From Prevotella sp. UBA3776 (GTDB lineage Bacteria > Bacteroidota > Bacteroidia > Bacteroidales > Bacteroidaceae), in assembly GCA_002369515.1 (NCBI GenBank), contig DFFM01000032.1, forward strand, positions 16,599 to 37,518: a stretch of 20,920 nucleotides of DNA. The letters run 5' to 3'. Below the pieces are notes generated by a model, which searched no databases, was not told the origin of the DNA, and worked only from the letters and a program-made list of their open reading frames with translations. Below, one piece after another: positions 1-10,834 of the stretch. Position numbers and translations under genes: made by a program. Every line of letters begins with the position of its first letter. The first letter of the stretch is position 1.

Positions 1-44
1 GACAGGGGGATGGACGTTGTTTGTGATGTCGTATTAGTCACCCA

Positions 45-1047
45 CTACATGGTGTCTTTGCCTTTGCTCTTTTTCTTCTCCTCGCGCGCCTGGCGTTTGG
101 CTTCGCGTTCCTGACGCTTGGCCTCCTTACGTTCTGCTTTCTGTTCCCTTCGTTCTGCTTTTAGCCTCTTGTGCTCTGCTTTCTCTTCGTCGCTGCGTTG
201 ATGGAAGAGATGGAAGCGCAGGCCGGGCTTGACCTTCGTCTTCTTCATCTCGTCGGTGTTGGTGAACGAGAAGGAACAGAGGATTTCTGCAAGCTTCAGC
301 TTGCCCTCTGTCCGCAGATGACCCTCGGCCACGGCGCCGTCGCTCACGATGTCGGCATGGACATCGTTCAGATGGAAACCCTTAATCTTCACGCCCCGCA
401 CAAGGGCATCCACCTCGCCGATGGGCAGTTTGCCGCCCTTCTGCCGGCGCATCTGCGCAGTTCGCTCTTTCGAAATGTCAATCTTGAACCCTGCCGTGCA
501 GCCAATGTTGCCCCACTCGGGGCTGTCCATGGCCTTCCCCAGCTGAAAGTCGTCCGACTGTACGTTGCCTGTGAGATACTTGTCGAGCGCGCTGACGAGG
601 AGCGCGAACTGCATTTGTCCGCAGTCGGTGCCCAGATGGCCGCCCAGTTCTACGCGCTTGTGCCTTACGTTGAGCTGCCCGCGGTAGCGCAGCGTCCCCA
701 GTGTTTGCAGTTGCTTCATCATGAACTTCTTGACGCTGAACTGATTGATGATGCGGGCTTTCACGCCACCTTGGGCCACGCACTGGTGAATGTTGAAATG
801 CACGTTCAGCTTGTATTTGTCCTTCAGATCGCTTACCCCTCCGTCGGCCCTGACATGAAACAGGTTGTCCGTGGTCTTCACGCTGACGTCGCGGAACGTC
901 AGGCTTTCACCGCCGCCGCTGAACTTGGTGGAGAGCAGGAACGTCTCCTTGAAGTTGTTCAGCACGGGGGCAAACGGATGGGCAATGTCCCTGAGCTATA
1001 GCCACTATCTTCAGCGTGCGGAGGATATATTTCAAGGTATTCTTCAT
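45..1047 (-). pseudogene. AsmA/TamB-like envelope protein, internally deleted and frameshifted remnant
   Basis: A probable dead gene in two pieces. Piece one starts at ATG 1047 (alternative in-frame ATG 1065) and reads MKNTLKYILRTLKIVAIA, a typical basic-then-hydrophobic N-terminal anchor. After about 18 codons that frame loses sense and stops near 905. Piece two is in another frame: it is open from just below a TAG at 998-996, reads LRDIAHPFAPVLNN and continues to the stop at 47-45. A GTG at 965 would give 306 residues without any signal. The second piece is rich in beta-strand-like segments (for example GTLRYRGQLNV followed by GNVQSDDFQLGKAM), which resembles AsmA/TamB-type proteins involved in outer-membrane lipid or protein traffic. 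It ends in a Lys/Arg/Glu-rich tail of about 45 residues. Such proteins normally have many hundreds of residues, so most of the middle is missing. The family assignment rests on resemblance only. A short expressed C-terminal protein cannot be excluded. Confidence 0.6.
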
Positions 1048-1073
1048 TATTCCGTTGGATTTCATTTCAATTG

Positions 1074-1105
1074 CAAGAATAGCATTTTTTCAAATTCCCA
1101 CCAAA
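1074..1105 (-). promoter_or_regulatory. Bacteroidota-type promoter of the AsmA-like remnant
   Basis: On the minus strand there is TTTG (1105-1102), a 20-base spacer, then TATTCTTG (1081-1074). This matches the Bacteroidota TTTG / TAnnTTTG pattern with one mismatch in the -7 box. It would start a transcript just upstream of ATG 1047. This suggests the remnant kept its own promoter. Confidence 0.45.
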
Positions 1106-1136
1106 CGATTTTTTTGAAAGGGCCTGCATGCTTTTT

Positions 1137-2258
1137 CTATTGCTGCAGGAGCCAGAGGGCGAAGAACTTGTCGTAAACGCTATAAGTCCCTAAATCGTGG
1201 GTGATGAAATCCTTTTCGAGCAATCCTTTGACCGCTCCCTGAACCATGCTGGCGGTGAGGTGATGGCGTTGCAGAAACGGGCGCGAAGTGATGTTCGTAG
1301 CCTTCCCTTCCTTGCAAATCGCCATGAGGACCTCTTTCTGTTTCGGTGGCAGTTGATAGAGCAGGGCGCTATAGGTGAAGCTCTGCTGGGTAATAATCTG
1401 GCGGGTGGCTGTATCAATGGCTTCCGGCAGGCATTTACTGCCTGATTCTGTCATGGTAAATAGGGCGTTAAGAGTGGCCTGTACATACCATGTGATGCCT
1501 TCGTAGCGCTGGTAAACTTCGCGGATGGTCTCTTCCGAGATATCCTTGTGGTATTCTCTGAACAGACTTTGCGCAAACTCTACGTAGCGTTCAATGTCTA
1601 TAGGTGCCAGCGACATCATGCTCGTGCTCTGATAGAAGGGCCGCGCCGGAGAAGCGAATATCTCTGCCATCATGTGACGGTGAGATCCGGCATAAATAAA
1701 TCTCGTGTTTCGGCATCTCTGTATGTGTGTACGGAGTATCGCTTCCACGTTGCCTTCCGGATAATCGGCCACGGCCTGAAACTCGTCGATGGCAACGATG
1801 CAAGGTTTGTCAGCCTGTTCGAGATACATGAAGATTTCATCAAGCGTGGTTTGTGGCACTTCCACGTCACCCACGCCGAGTCCCCATTCAGGCAACCCGT
1901 TGATGTCGAAAGATATGCTGCTGCGCAAGGAACCGAGTGCATTGACAAATCGTTCCCATGCTTTTCGGCCTTGCGGCTTTAGTGCCCCCAGGATGCTCTT
2001 GCCCAGGTAGAACACCAGTTCCTGCAGATTCTTTGTGGCATAGATGTCCACGATGAACGTGTAATAATTGTTATTAATCGACGGTTGCTCGAAGCAATGG
2101 CTGATGAGTCCGGTCTTTCCAAGACGACGTGGTGAGATAAGGGCAACGTTGTTGCCATTCATGATGAGGCCAGTCAGATACTTTGTTTCTTCCACGCGGT
2201 CGCAAAAGTAGTGGGGCGACAAGTATCCTTGGGTGACAAACGGATTTGTTACGGTCAT
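1137..2258 (-). CDS. AAA+ ATPase, ATPase_2 / archaeal-ATPase-like, with C-terminal winged helix
   Basis: A 373-residue soluble ATP-binding protein. The Walker A motif is SPRRLGKTG at residues 42-50, with Lys48 and Thr49 for nucleotide. Walker B is CIVAIDEF at residues 153-160, with Asp158 and Glu159. A sensor-like YAGSHRHMM follows at about residue 189. The last 75 residues (LPPKQKEVLMAIC onward) look like a winged helix, as in the ATPase_2 (Pfam PF01637-type) family. Start ATG at 2258 is supported by a promoter 34 bases upstream. The cellular role of these solitary ATPases is not known to me, and nothing nearby assigns a partner. Codons end in A/T more often than in the neighbouring glucan genes, so acquisition by transfer is possible. 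The call as an ATPase is firm; the function is not. Confidence 0.85.
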   Translation of the reverse strand: MTVTNPFVTQGYLSPHYFCDRVEETKYLTGLIMNGNNVALISPRRLGKTGLISHCFEQPSINNNYYTFIVDIYATKNLQELVFYLGKSILGALKPQGRKAWERFVNALGSLRSSISFDINGLPEWGLGVGDVEVPQTTLDEIFMYLEQADKPCIVAIDEFQAVADYPEGNVEAILRTHIQRCRNTRFIYAGSHRHMMAEIFASPARPFYQSTSMMSLAPIDIERYVEFAQSLFREYHKDISEETIREVYQRYEGITWYVQATLNALFTMTESGSKCLPEAIDTATRQIITQQSFTYSALLYQLPPKQKEVLMAICKEGKATNITSRPFLQRHHLTASMVQGAVKGLLEKDFITHDLGTYSVYDKFFALWLLQQ

Positions 2259-2291
2259 ATCGTACTGATGCTTAACGGGTTAAAATTTATG

Positions 2292-2323
2292 CAAAGATAA
2301 TTATAATCTTATTATAAAGCAAG
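2292..2323 (-). promoter_or_regulatory. Promoter of the AAA+ ATPase gene
   Basis: The minus strand carries a perfect -7 box TATCTTTG (2299-2292). Twenty bases further upstream is CTTG (2323-2320), one base off the -33 consensus TTTG. It lies 34 bases before the ATG at 2258 in an AT-rich stretch. Confidence 0.55.
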
Positions 2324-2483
2324 CAGCCTGTCTTTCTTTTAACTTTATTTATGCTGCCAACGTCTGGGCGTAAATGCTCGGAACCTGACAAAAAGAGCGT
2401 TTGAACATGGGATGTTTCCGTAAGTTTTTTTGAAGATTTCTGTAAGAGAAAAGCAGGGAGGATGGCTTCTGTTCAGGCTGTTT

Positions 2484-2505
2484 GCAATCGTTTGCTCAAA
2501 CGGTT
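2484..2505 (+). promoter_or_regulatory. Operator-like palindromes upstream of the GH97 gene
   Basis: Two sites of the form AAnCGnTT with central CG lie side by side. The first is GCAATCGTTTGC (2484-2495) and the second is AAACGGTT (2498-2505). This core is the type bound by LacI-family regulators (family knowledge). The 10-mer AATCGTTTGC recurs in reverse orientation at 8753-8762, also 67 bases upstream of a -7 box. The position near -70, with no clear -33 box, suggests an activator site. Which protein binds is unknown. Confidence 0.45.
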
Positions 2506-2549
2506 GGATAATAATGTGGTGCGCTTGTTTAAGGTTTCAAAAAAAATGA

Positions 2550-4883
<2,334 letters not shown>

Positions 4884-4985
4884 GTTTTTTTCTGAATTAT
4901 CAGAAACACTCTGAATTTCCAAAAGCTCATCAAGCCCGAAGAAAGGCAACGTAAAGACAAATAAAAAGGAAAAACAAACAAAGAG

Positions 4986-7040
4986 ATGAAAAAACAATTG
5001 TTCATGGTTTTGCTCGCATCAATTCCTTTGTGCATGAATGCCCAGAAAGCCTTGGTAGGCGACGGTGGGCACTACAACCCAGCCACTGGCAAAACGGAGT
5101 TTTGTTTCGTTGCCTCGCCCAAGGCTAAGAATCCCGTGGTGAGAATCTATGACGAGGGCATCGGCGGCAAGCCTGTCAAGACCATCAGTCTGAAAAGCCT
5201 CGCCCCCCTGGACATCGCTTGGGCGGCCGAAGTGAAGGGCGACCTGCGCGGCAAATATTACACGCTCGACATTTCGGGCAACCGCAAGCAGTGGATCGAA
5301 ACGCCGGGCATCGGTGCCTTGGCTGTCGGTGTGAACGGGCAGCGAGGCTACATCCTCGACATGGAAACCACCAACCCCGAAGGATGGGAGAACGACCGCC
5401 GTCCGGTGGTGAAATCGCCCGCCGACCTCGTGATCTATGAGATGCACCATCGCGACTTCTCCATCGACCGCAGCGGTGCTGACCATCCGGGCAAGTTCCT
5501 TGCGCTGACCGAGCCTTGGGCCATCGAACATCTGAAAAGCCTGGGCGTGAACGCTATCCACATCCTGCCCAGCTACGACTATGGCTCGGTAGATGAAACG
5601 CGCATCGACGAAGACCTCTACATGGAACAAGCCTATGCCCATCTGCCCGAGGGGGTGACACCCGCCCGTCCCGACTTTTCGCCGCAATACAACTGGGGCT
5701 ACGACCCGGTGAACTACAACGTGCCCGAAGGCTCGTACAGCACCAACCCCTACGACCCCACTAGCCGCATCCGCGAGTTCAAGCAGATGGTGCAGGCACT
5801 TCACAAGGCCGGCATCCGGGTGATTCTCGATGTGGTGTATAACCACACCTACGACATCGAGCACTCCAACTTCCAGCGTACCTACCCTGACTATTATTAC
5901 CGCAAGACCGCCGACGGCCAATATTCCAACGGCTCGGGCTGTGGCAACGAAACGGCTTCCGAGCAGCCGCTGATGCGCCGATTCATGATTGAGAGCGTGA
6001 AGCATTGGATCAACGAATACCACATCGACGGTTTCCGCTTCGACCTCATGGGCGTTCACGACATCGAAACGATGAACCAGATACGCAAGGCCGTGGACGA
6101 AATTGACCCCACCATCTTCATCTATGGTGAAGGCTGGAGTGCCGGTCAGTGCGCCTATCCGCAAGAGAAACTCGGCATGAAGGCCAACATCGGGCAAATG
6201 CCGCGCATCGCCGCCTTCAGCGACGAGATTCGCGACGCTCTGCGCGGCCCCTTCAGCGACGACACCAAGGGCGCCTTCCTGGCCGGACTGCCTGGGCATG
6301 AGGAGAGTCTGAAGTTTGGCATCGTCGGCGCCATCAGCCATCCGCAGATTGACATGTCGAAGGTGAACTACTCGCAGAAGCCCTGGGCGCTGGAGCCCAC
6401 GCAGATGATCAGCTACGTGTCGTGCCACGACGACATGTGCTTGGTTGACAGGCTGTGCGCGAGCGTTCCCGGTATTTCCGGGAAAACCGGAGAATCCGGA
6501 GAGACCGGGAGATCTGGAAAAATCGACATTTCCGAGCTGATACGTCTCGATTTGCTGGCCCAAACAGCCGTGTTCACCTCGCAGGGTGTGCCCTTCATGT
6601 TGGCCGGCGAGGAGATGCTACGCGACAAGAAAGGCGTTCACAACTCGTTCGAATCGCCCGACAGCATCAACCGGATTGACTGGACCAACAAGGAGAAATA
6701 TCCGCAGGTGTTTGAATACTACAAAAACCTCATTCAACTGCGCCGCAACCATCCCGCTTTCCGGTTGGGCAGCGCCGAGTTGGTGCGCCGTCACCTCGAG
6801 TTTCTCGAAACTCCCAGCTGCGTGGTTGCCTTCCGGCTGAAGGACCATGCCGGCGGCGACCGTTGGAACAACATCATCGTCATACTGAACGGCAACAAAG
6901 AGCCTCAGACCGTCAAGATACCCCAGGGCAGCTATGAGAGCGTATGCGCCCAGGGCCGCATTCATGAGGCCGGCATCAGCCTAATCACCGACAGCGAGGT
7001 GCTGGTGGAGGGACAATCTGCATTAATTTTGCACGATTAA
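4986..7040 (+). CDS. pulA: Type I pullulanase, GH13, with a Gly-X-Y insertion near the active site
   Basis: A 684-residue debranching enzyme predicted to cut alpha-1,6 bonds of pullulan, amylopectin or glycogen pieces. A signal peptide ends near MNAQ (residues 17-20), so it should be periplasmic; the Cys before it is not in a good lipobox. An N-terminal beta domain precedes YEMHHRDFS, the usual entry to the pullulanase barrel. GH13 motifs: region I DVVYNH from Asp282; region II GFRFDLMG with nucleophile Asp353; region III YGEGW with acid/base Glu382; region IV SCHDD with Asp482. A glycine-rich run GISGKTGESGETGRSGK starts at Gly496, just after region IV, where related enzymes have only a few residues (from memory). 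The sequence then returns to the family pattern (ELIRLDLLAQTAVFTSQG). The reading frame is intact. It likely works with the upstream GH97 on branched maltodextrins. Confidence 0.93.
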   Translation: MKKQLFMVLLASIPLCMNAQKALVGDGGHYNPATGKTEFCFVASPKAKNPVVRIYDEGIGGKPVKTISLKSLAPLDIAWAAEVKGDLRGKYYTLDISGNRKQWIETPGIGALAVGVNGQRGYILDMETTNPEGWENDRRPVVKSPADLVIYEMHHRDFSIDRSGADHPGKFLALTEPWAIEHLKSLGVNAIHILPSYDYGSVDETRIDEDLYMEQAYAHLPEGVTPARPDFSPQYNWGYDPVNYNVPEGSYSTNPYDPTSRIREFKQMVQALHKAGIRVILDVVYNHTYDIEHSNFQRTYPDYYYRKTADGQYSNGSGCGNETASEQPLMRRFMIESVKHWINEYHIDGFRFDLMGVHDIETMNQIRKAVDEIDPTIFIYGEGWSAGQCAYPQEKLGMKANIGQMPRIAAFSDEIRDALRGPFSDDTKGAFLAGLPGHEESLKFGIVGAISHPQIDMSKVNYSQKPWALEPTQMISYVSCHDDMCLVDRLCASVPGISGKTGESGETGRSGKIDISELIRLDLLAQTAVFTSQGVPFMLAGEEMLRDKKGVHNSFESPDSINRIDWTNKEKYPQVFEYYKNLIQLRRNHPAFRLGSAELVRRHLEFLETPSCVVAFRLKDHAGGDRWNNIIVILNGNKEPQTVKIPQGSYESVCAQGRIHEAGISLITDSEVLVEGQSALILHD

Positions 7041-7083
7041 TATTTTTTATTCATTAAAAATGCGCCATTTCAATCCAATTCCT

Positions 7084-7091
7084 TAACTTTG
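7084..7091 (+). promoter_or_regulatory. -7 promoter element of the sugar isomerase gene
   Basis: TAACTTTG matches TAnnTTTG and lies 56 bases before ATG 7147. No convincing -33 box is seen. There is no hairpin between pulA and this site, so read-through from pulA is also possible. Confidence 0.45.
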
Positions 7092-7146
7092 TAGGCGTTC
7101 AGACAAAAACATTATCATTTTAAGAATAAAAAAAAGATCTATTAGC

Positions 7147-8643
7147 ATGAACAATGTACCTGAAATCAAAATCGGAATCGTTGCGGTGAGCCGCGACTGT
7201 TTCCCCGAGTCTTTAGCAGTGAATCGCCGCAAGGCCGTTGTGGCAAAGTATGTAGAGAAGTATGGCAACGCTAACATCTACGAGTGCCCCATCTGCATCG
7301 TGGAGAGCGAAATCCACGCCAAGCAGGCTCTCGAAGACATCCAAAAGGCCGGTTGCAACGCCCTCTGTGTGTATCTGGGCAACTTCGGCCCCGAAATATC
7401 CGAAACCATGCTGGCCGACTGGTTCAAGGGTCCGGCCATGTTCTGCGCAGCAGCTGAGGAAACCCAAAACGACCTCATCGACGGCCGTGGCGACGCTTAC
7501 TGCGGCATGCTCAACGCCAGCCACGCCCTCTCATTGCGCAAGACCCGCGCATACATTCCCGAGAACCCTGTGGGCGACGCTGCCGAGTGCGCCGACCTCA
7601 TTCACGAGTTTGTGCCCATCGCCCGCGCCATCGTGGGTCTGCAGAACCTGAAAATCATCAGCTTCGGTCCGCGCCCCAACAACTTCCTGGCCTGCAATGC
7701 CCCCATCCGCGCCCTCTACGACCTCGACGTTGAGATTGAGGAGAACTCCGAGCTCGACCTGCTGGAGTCGTTCCAGAAGCATGCCGGCGACCCGCGCATC
7801 GACGATGTGGTGAAAGACATGGCTGCAGAGCTTGGCCACGGCAACAAGATACCGCAAGTGCTGCCCAAGCTTGCCCAGTACGAGTTGACACTTTGCGACT
7901 GGGTGGAGGCTCACAAGGGCTCGCGCGAGTTCGTGGCTCTCACCACCAAGTGCTGGCCCGCCTTCCAGACCATGTTCGGTTTCGTGCCCTGCTACGTGAA
8001 CAGCCGTCTCACCGGTCGTGGCATCCCCGTGAGCTGCGAGGTTGACATCTACGGCACACTGAGCGAGTTCATCGGCACCTGCATCACCGAGGATGCCGTG
8101 ACGCTGCTCGACATCAACAACTCCGTCCCCAAGGACATGTACGAGGAGAGCATCAAGGGCAAGCAGTTCCTCTGCGACACCTACACCGACAAGGAAATCT
8201 TCATGGGCTTCCACTGCGGCAACACCGCCTCGAGCAAGGTTTGCAACTGCAACATGTGCTTCCAGCGCATCATGGCTCGCGCACTGCCTGTAGAGGTGAC
8301 CAACGGAACACTCGAGGGCGACCTCAAGCCCGGCAAGGCCACCATCTACCGTCTGCAATCGACCGCTGACACCAAGCTGCGCGCCTACATCGCACAAGGC
8401 GAGATTCTGCCCGTGGCCACCCGCTCGTTCGGCAGCATCGGTACCTTCGGCATCAAGAACATGAGCCGTTTCTACCGTCACGTCCTCATCGAGAAGCACT
8501 ATCCCCACCATGCAGCCGTGATGTTCGACCACGCTGGCAAGTATCTCTGGGAAGTGCTGAAGTACATGGGCATCCCCGTGGACGAGATCGACTACAACTT
8601 CCCCAAGGGCGACTACTATCCCACGGAGAATCCCTTCGCATAA
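7147..8643 (+). CDS. L-fucose/L-arabinose isomerase family protein (FucI-like)
   Basis: A 498-residue cytoplasmic protein without signal peptide, of the FucI/COG2407 aldose-ketose isomerase family. Expected manganese ligands are present: Glu298 in SCEVDIYG, Asp322 in LLDINN (24 residues apart, the same gap as Glu337 and Asp361 of E. coli FucI), and His454 or His455 in PHHAAVMFDH. The protein is shorter than E. coli FucI (about 590). Family members act on L-fucose, D-arabinose, L-arabinose and other sugars, so the substrate cannot be assigned here. No fucose kinase, aldolase or permease gene lies nearby. It sits between alpha-glucan enzymes but has its own promoter-like box and a strong terminator, so it may not belong to that pathway. 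Several Cys residues cluster in CNCNMCFQR (about 359-367). Confidence 0.85.
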   Translation: MNNVPEIKIGIVAVSRDCFPESLAVNRRKAVVAKYVEKYGNANIYECPICIVESEIHAKQALEDIQKAGCNALCVYLGNFGPEISETMLADWFKGPAMFCAAAEETQNDLIDGRGDAYCGMLNASHALSLRKTRAYIPENPVGDAAECADLIHEFVPIARAIVGLQNLKIISFGPRPNNFLACNAPIRALYDLDVEIEENSELDLLESFQKHAGDPRIDDVVKDMAAELGHGNKIPQVLPKLAQYELTLCDWVEAHKGSREFVALTTKCWPAFQTMFGFVPCYVNSRLTGRGIPVSCEVDIYGTLSEFIGTCITEDAVTLLDINNSVPKDMYEESIKGKQFLCDTYTDKEIFMGFHCGNTASSKVCNCNMCFQRIMARALPVEVTNGTLEGDLKPGKATIYRLQSTADTKLRAYIAQGEILPVATRSFGSIGTFGIKNMSRFYRHVLIEKHYPHHAAVMFDHAGKYLWEVLKYMGIPVDEIDYNFPKGDYYPTENPFA

Positions 8644-8675
8644 AAGTCATTAACCGAGACATAGCGTCATTCCAT

Positions 8676-8713
8676 AAAGAGGAGGTGTATCTGGCCAGAT
8701 ACACCTCCTCTTT
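8676..8713 (+). terminator. Rho-independent terminator after the isomerase gene
   Basis: A perfect inverted repeat with 19-base arms centred at 8694/8695; as RNA this is a 17-base-pair stem with a GGCC loop. It is followed by CTTTC on the plus strand and lies 33 bases past the stop codon. It should separate the isomerase transcript from the neopullulanase gene. Confidence 0.85.
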
Positions 8714-8752
8714 CTTTCAGTTTGCATCCAGCTTCGCCCCAATGCCGATTGT

Positions 8753-8764
8753 GCAAACGATTAT
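8753..8764 (+). promoter_or_regulatory. Operator-like site upstream of the neopullulanase gene
   Basis: GCAAACGATTAT contains the AAnCGnTT core, and its first ten bases are the exact reverse complement of 2486-2495 upstream of the GH97 gene. It starts 67 bases before the -7 box at 8820, the same distance as at the GH97 promoter. This is likely a shared regulator site. Confidence 0.45.
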
Positions 8765-8819
8765 CCTGCGCGGAATCATTAATCATTGTTAATCCGCGAC
8801 TTCTGTAACCGAAAAATAG

Positions 8820-8827
8820 TATCTTTG
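8820..8827 (+). promoter_or_regulatory. -7 promoter element of the neopullulanase gene
   Basis: A perfect TATCTTTG box 39 bases before ATG 8859, with no TTTG at the -33 position. The box and its flank (TATCTTTGC, then ACTC against GCTC) closely match the GH97 promoter. Confidence 0.6.
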
Positions 8828-8858
8828 CACTCAAAGACAATCAACTAAAAACCCAACT

Positions 8859-10748
8859 ATGCGACGAAAATTTTTTCTAACCGCCATCCTGGTGTTAAAC
8901 GTATTGGCCATGAGTGCAGCAAAAACAGTGATAGACCGTATCGACCCCACCAACTGGTTTGTCGGGCTGAAGGATCCCAGCCTACAGCTGATGGTCTATG
9001 GCAAGAACATCAAGAATGTCAAGAGTGTCACCACCGACTATCCCGGTGTAGTTGTAGATAGTGTGGTGCGTCTCGACTCGCCCAACTATCTGCTGGTGTA
9101 TCTCAACCTCAGCAATGCCCAGCCGGGCAACATGACCCTTAAATTCGACAAGACGAAGGTGTCGTATCAGCTCTCCTCCCGCGAGATGAAAGGCGAAGAG
9201 CGCATGGGATTCACCAACGCCGACGTGCTCTACATGCTCATGCCCGACCGCTTTGCACAGGGCAAGGGCCACAACCCGAAGGTGAAAGGCATGCGCCCCT
9301 ACCGCGAGGACCGTTCGCAGCCTTCACTGCGACATGGCGGCGACCTCAATGGCATACGCGAGCATCTCGACTATTTCAAGGAGTTGGGTGTCACCGCACT
9401 GTGGCTCACGCCTGTGCTGGAGAACAATTCGCCCGACAGCGACAATGGGTTCTCCACCTACCACGGCTATGCCACCACCGACTACTACCGCGTGGATCCG
9501 CGCTTCGGCACCAACGACGACTACCGCCAGCTCTGCAACGAAGCCCACCAGAAGGGACTCAAAGTGGTGATGGACATGATATTCAACCACAGCGGCTTCG
9601 AGCATCCCTGGACCAGCGACATGCCCACCCACGACTGGCTCAACCTGCCCCAATGGCTCAATGAGTCGAAAGGCACCAGCAACCCGCAGGGTACGTCGTT
9701 CCAGCAGACCAGCTACAAGCTCACACCCGTGAAAGACCCCTACGCCTCGCAGGTTGACCTGCGCGAAACCACCGAAGGATGGTTCGTGCCCACCATGCCC
9801 GACCTCAACCAACGCAATCCCCACCTCATGACCTATCTCATCCAGAACAGCATCTGGTGGATAGAGACCGTTGGCATCGACGGCATCCGCATGGACACCT
9901 ATCCTTATGCCGACGCCCGCGGAATGGCGCAATGGATGAAGCGGCTCGACTTGGAATATCCCAACTTCAACACCGTGGGCGAAACGTGGGTCACCGAGCC
10001 CGCCTACACCGCAGCCTGGCAGAAGGACTCCAAGCTGGCCGAAGAGAACAGCTACCTGAAGACCGTCATGGACTTTGCTTTCTTCGACCGTCTCTCACAG
10101 GCCAAGCACGAGGAAACCGACCCTTGGTGGCAGGGCATGAACCGATTGTACAACTCGTTCTGCTACGACTACCTCTACGCCGATCCCAACCACGTCATGG
10201 CCTTCATCGACAACCACGACACCGACCGTTTTCTGGGCAACGGACGCGACACGCTGGCCCTGAAACAGGCCCTGGCCCTGCTGCTCACCGTGCGCCGCAT
10301 ACCACAGCTCTACTACGGCACCGAGATACTCATGAACGGCACCAAGGAGGTGACCGACGGCAATGTGCGCAAGGACTTCCCCGGCGGATTCCCTGGCGAC
10401 CAGCGCAACTGTTTCACCGCAGAAGGCCGTACAAAAGCCGAGCAGCAAATGTTCGAGTGGCTCTCGCGACTGCTCCACTGGCGCCAAGGCAACAAGGTGA
10501 TTACCGAGGGCAGCATGACCCAATTCATTCCCTACAACGGCATCTACGTCATTGCCCGCCAACATGAAGGACGCACCGTGCTCACCATCATCAATGGCAC
10601 CAGCCAGCAAGCCGTCATGCCCGTCAAACGCTACGCCGAAGTAATTGGCCAGACCACCCGCGCCACTGATGTCATCAGCCGCCGCACCGTCAGGCTCGAC
10701 CACGATGTGAAGCTACGCCCGCGGCAGACACTCATCGTAGAGTTCTGA
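8859..10748 (+). CDS. SusA-like GH13 neopullulanase/cyclomaltodextrinase, periplasmic
   Basis: A 629-residue secreted alpha-amylase-family enzyme, probably cutting malto-oligosaccharides, pullulan or cyclodextrins into small maltodextrins for the GH97 enzyme. The signal peptide is residues 1 to about 21. An N-terminal beta-sandwich (about 22-115; IDRIDPTNWFVGLKDPSLQL is typical) resembles the cyclomaltodextrinase N domain. The barrel begins with DVLYMLMPDRFA. GH13 motifs: DMIFNHSG from Asp239 (region I), GIDGIRMDTYPYAD with nucleophile Asp346 (region II), VGETW with Glu375 (region III), FIDNHDTDRF with His453 and Asp454 (region IV). The last 80 residues form the C-terminal beta domain. Its own promoter carries the operator-like motif shared with the GH97 gene. 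Exact product specificity (neopullulanase, cyclomaltodextrinase or maltogenic amylase) cannot be read from sequence. Confidence 0.92.
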   Translation: MRRKFFLTAILVLNVLAMSAAKTVIDRIDPTNWFVGLKDPSLQLMVYGKNIKNVKSVTTDYPGVVVDSVVRLDSPNYLLVYLNLSNAQPGNMTLKFDKTKVSYQLSSREMKGEERMGFTNADVLYMLMPDRFAQGKGHNPKVKGMRPYREDRSQPSLRHGGDLNGIREHLDYFKELGVTALWLTPVLENNSPDSDNGFSTYHGYATTDYYRVDPRFGTNDDYRQLCNEAHQKGLKVVMDMIFNHSGFEHPWTSDMPTHDWLNLPQWLNESKGTSNPQGTSFQQTSYKLTPVKDPYASQVDLRETTEGWFVPTMPDLNQRNPHLMTYLIQNSIWWIETVGIDGIRMDTYPYADARGMAQWMKRLDLEYPNFNTVGETWVTEPAYTAAWQKDSKLAEENSYLKTVMDFAFFDRLSQAKHEETDPWWQGMNRLYNSFCYDYLYADPNHVMAFIDNHDTDRFLGNGRDTLALKQALALLLTVRRIPQLYYGTEILMNGTKEVTDGNVRKDFPGGFPGDQRNCFTAEGRTKAEQQMFEWLSRLLHWRQGNKVITEGSMTQFIPYNGIYVIARQHEGRTVLTIINGTSQQAVMPVKRYAEVIGQTTRATDVISRRTVRLDHDVKLRPRQTLIVEF

Positions 10749-10755
10749 ACATGTT

Positions 10756-10792
10756 GAAGGCCACCTTGCACAACCGATGCAAAGTGGCCTTC
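10756..10792. terminator. Shared bidirectional terminator hairpin between convergent genes
   Basis: GAAGGCCAC (10756-10764) pairs with GTGGCCTTC (10784-10792). The stem extends inward through TTGCA/TGCAA with one mismatch to a 7-base loop. It lies between the plus-strand neopullulanase stop (10748) and the minus-strand ispF stop (10835), so it can serve both. T-tracts on either side are poor. Confidence 0.65.
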
Positions 10793-10834
10793 ATTGATGA
10801 TTGCCGTCATTTCGCAAACAAGCAACCCTGATGT

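Noticed and set aside
171..1001. A plus-strand frame of 276 codons opposite the AsmA-like remnant
   Set aside because: The minus-strand sequence shows protein-like strands, a charged tail and a promoter; the plus-strand product has no recognisable features.
1102..1111. Another AAnCGnTT site (AAACGATT at 1103-1110) as part of the glucan operator set
   Set aside because: It overlaps the -33 box of an unrelated minus-strand promoter. This degenerate 8-mer is expected several times by chance in 20 kb.
5019..6563. A long minus-strand frame opposite pulA
   Set aside because: Val/His/Gly/Ala-rich shadow without motifs; pulA is unambiguous on the plus strand.
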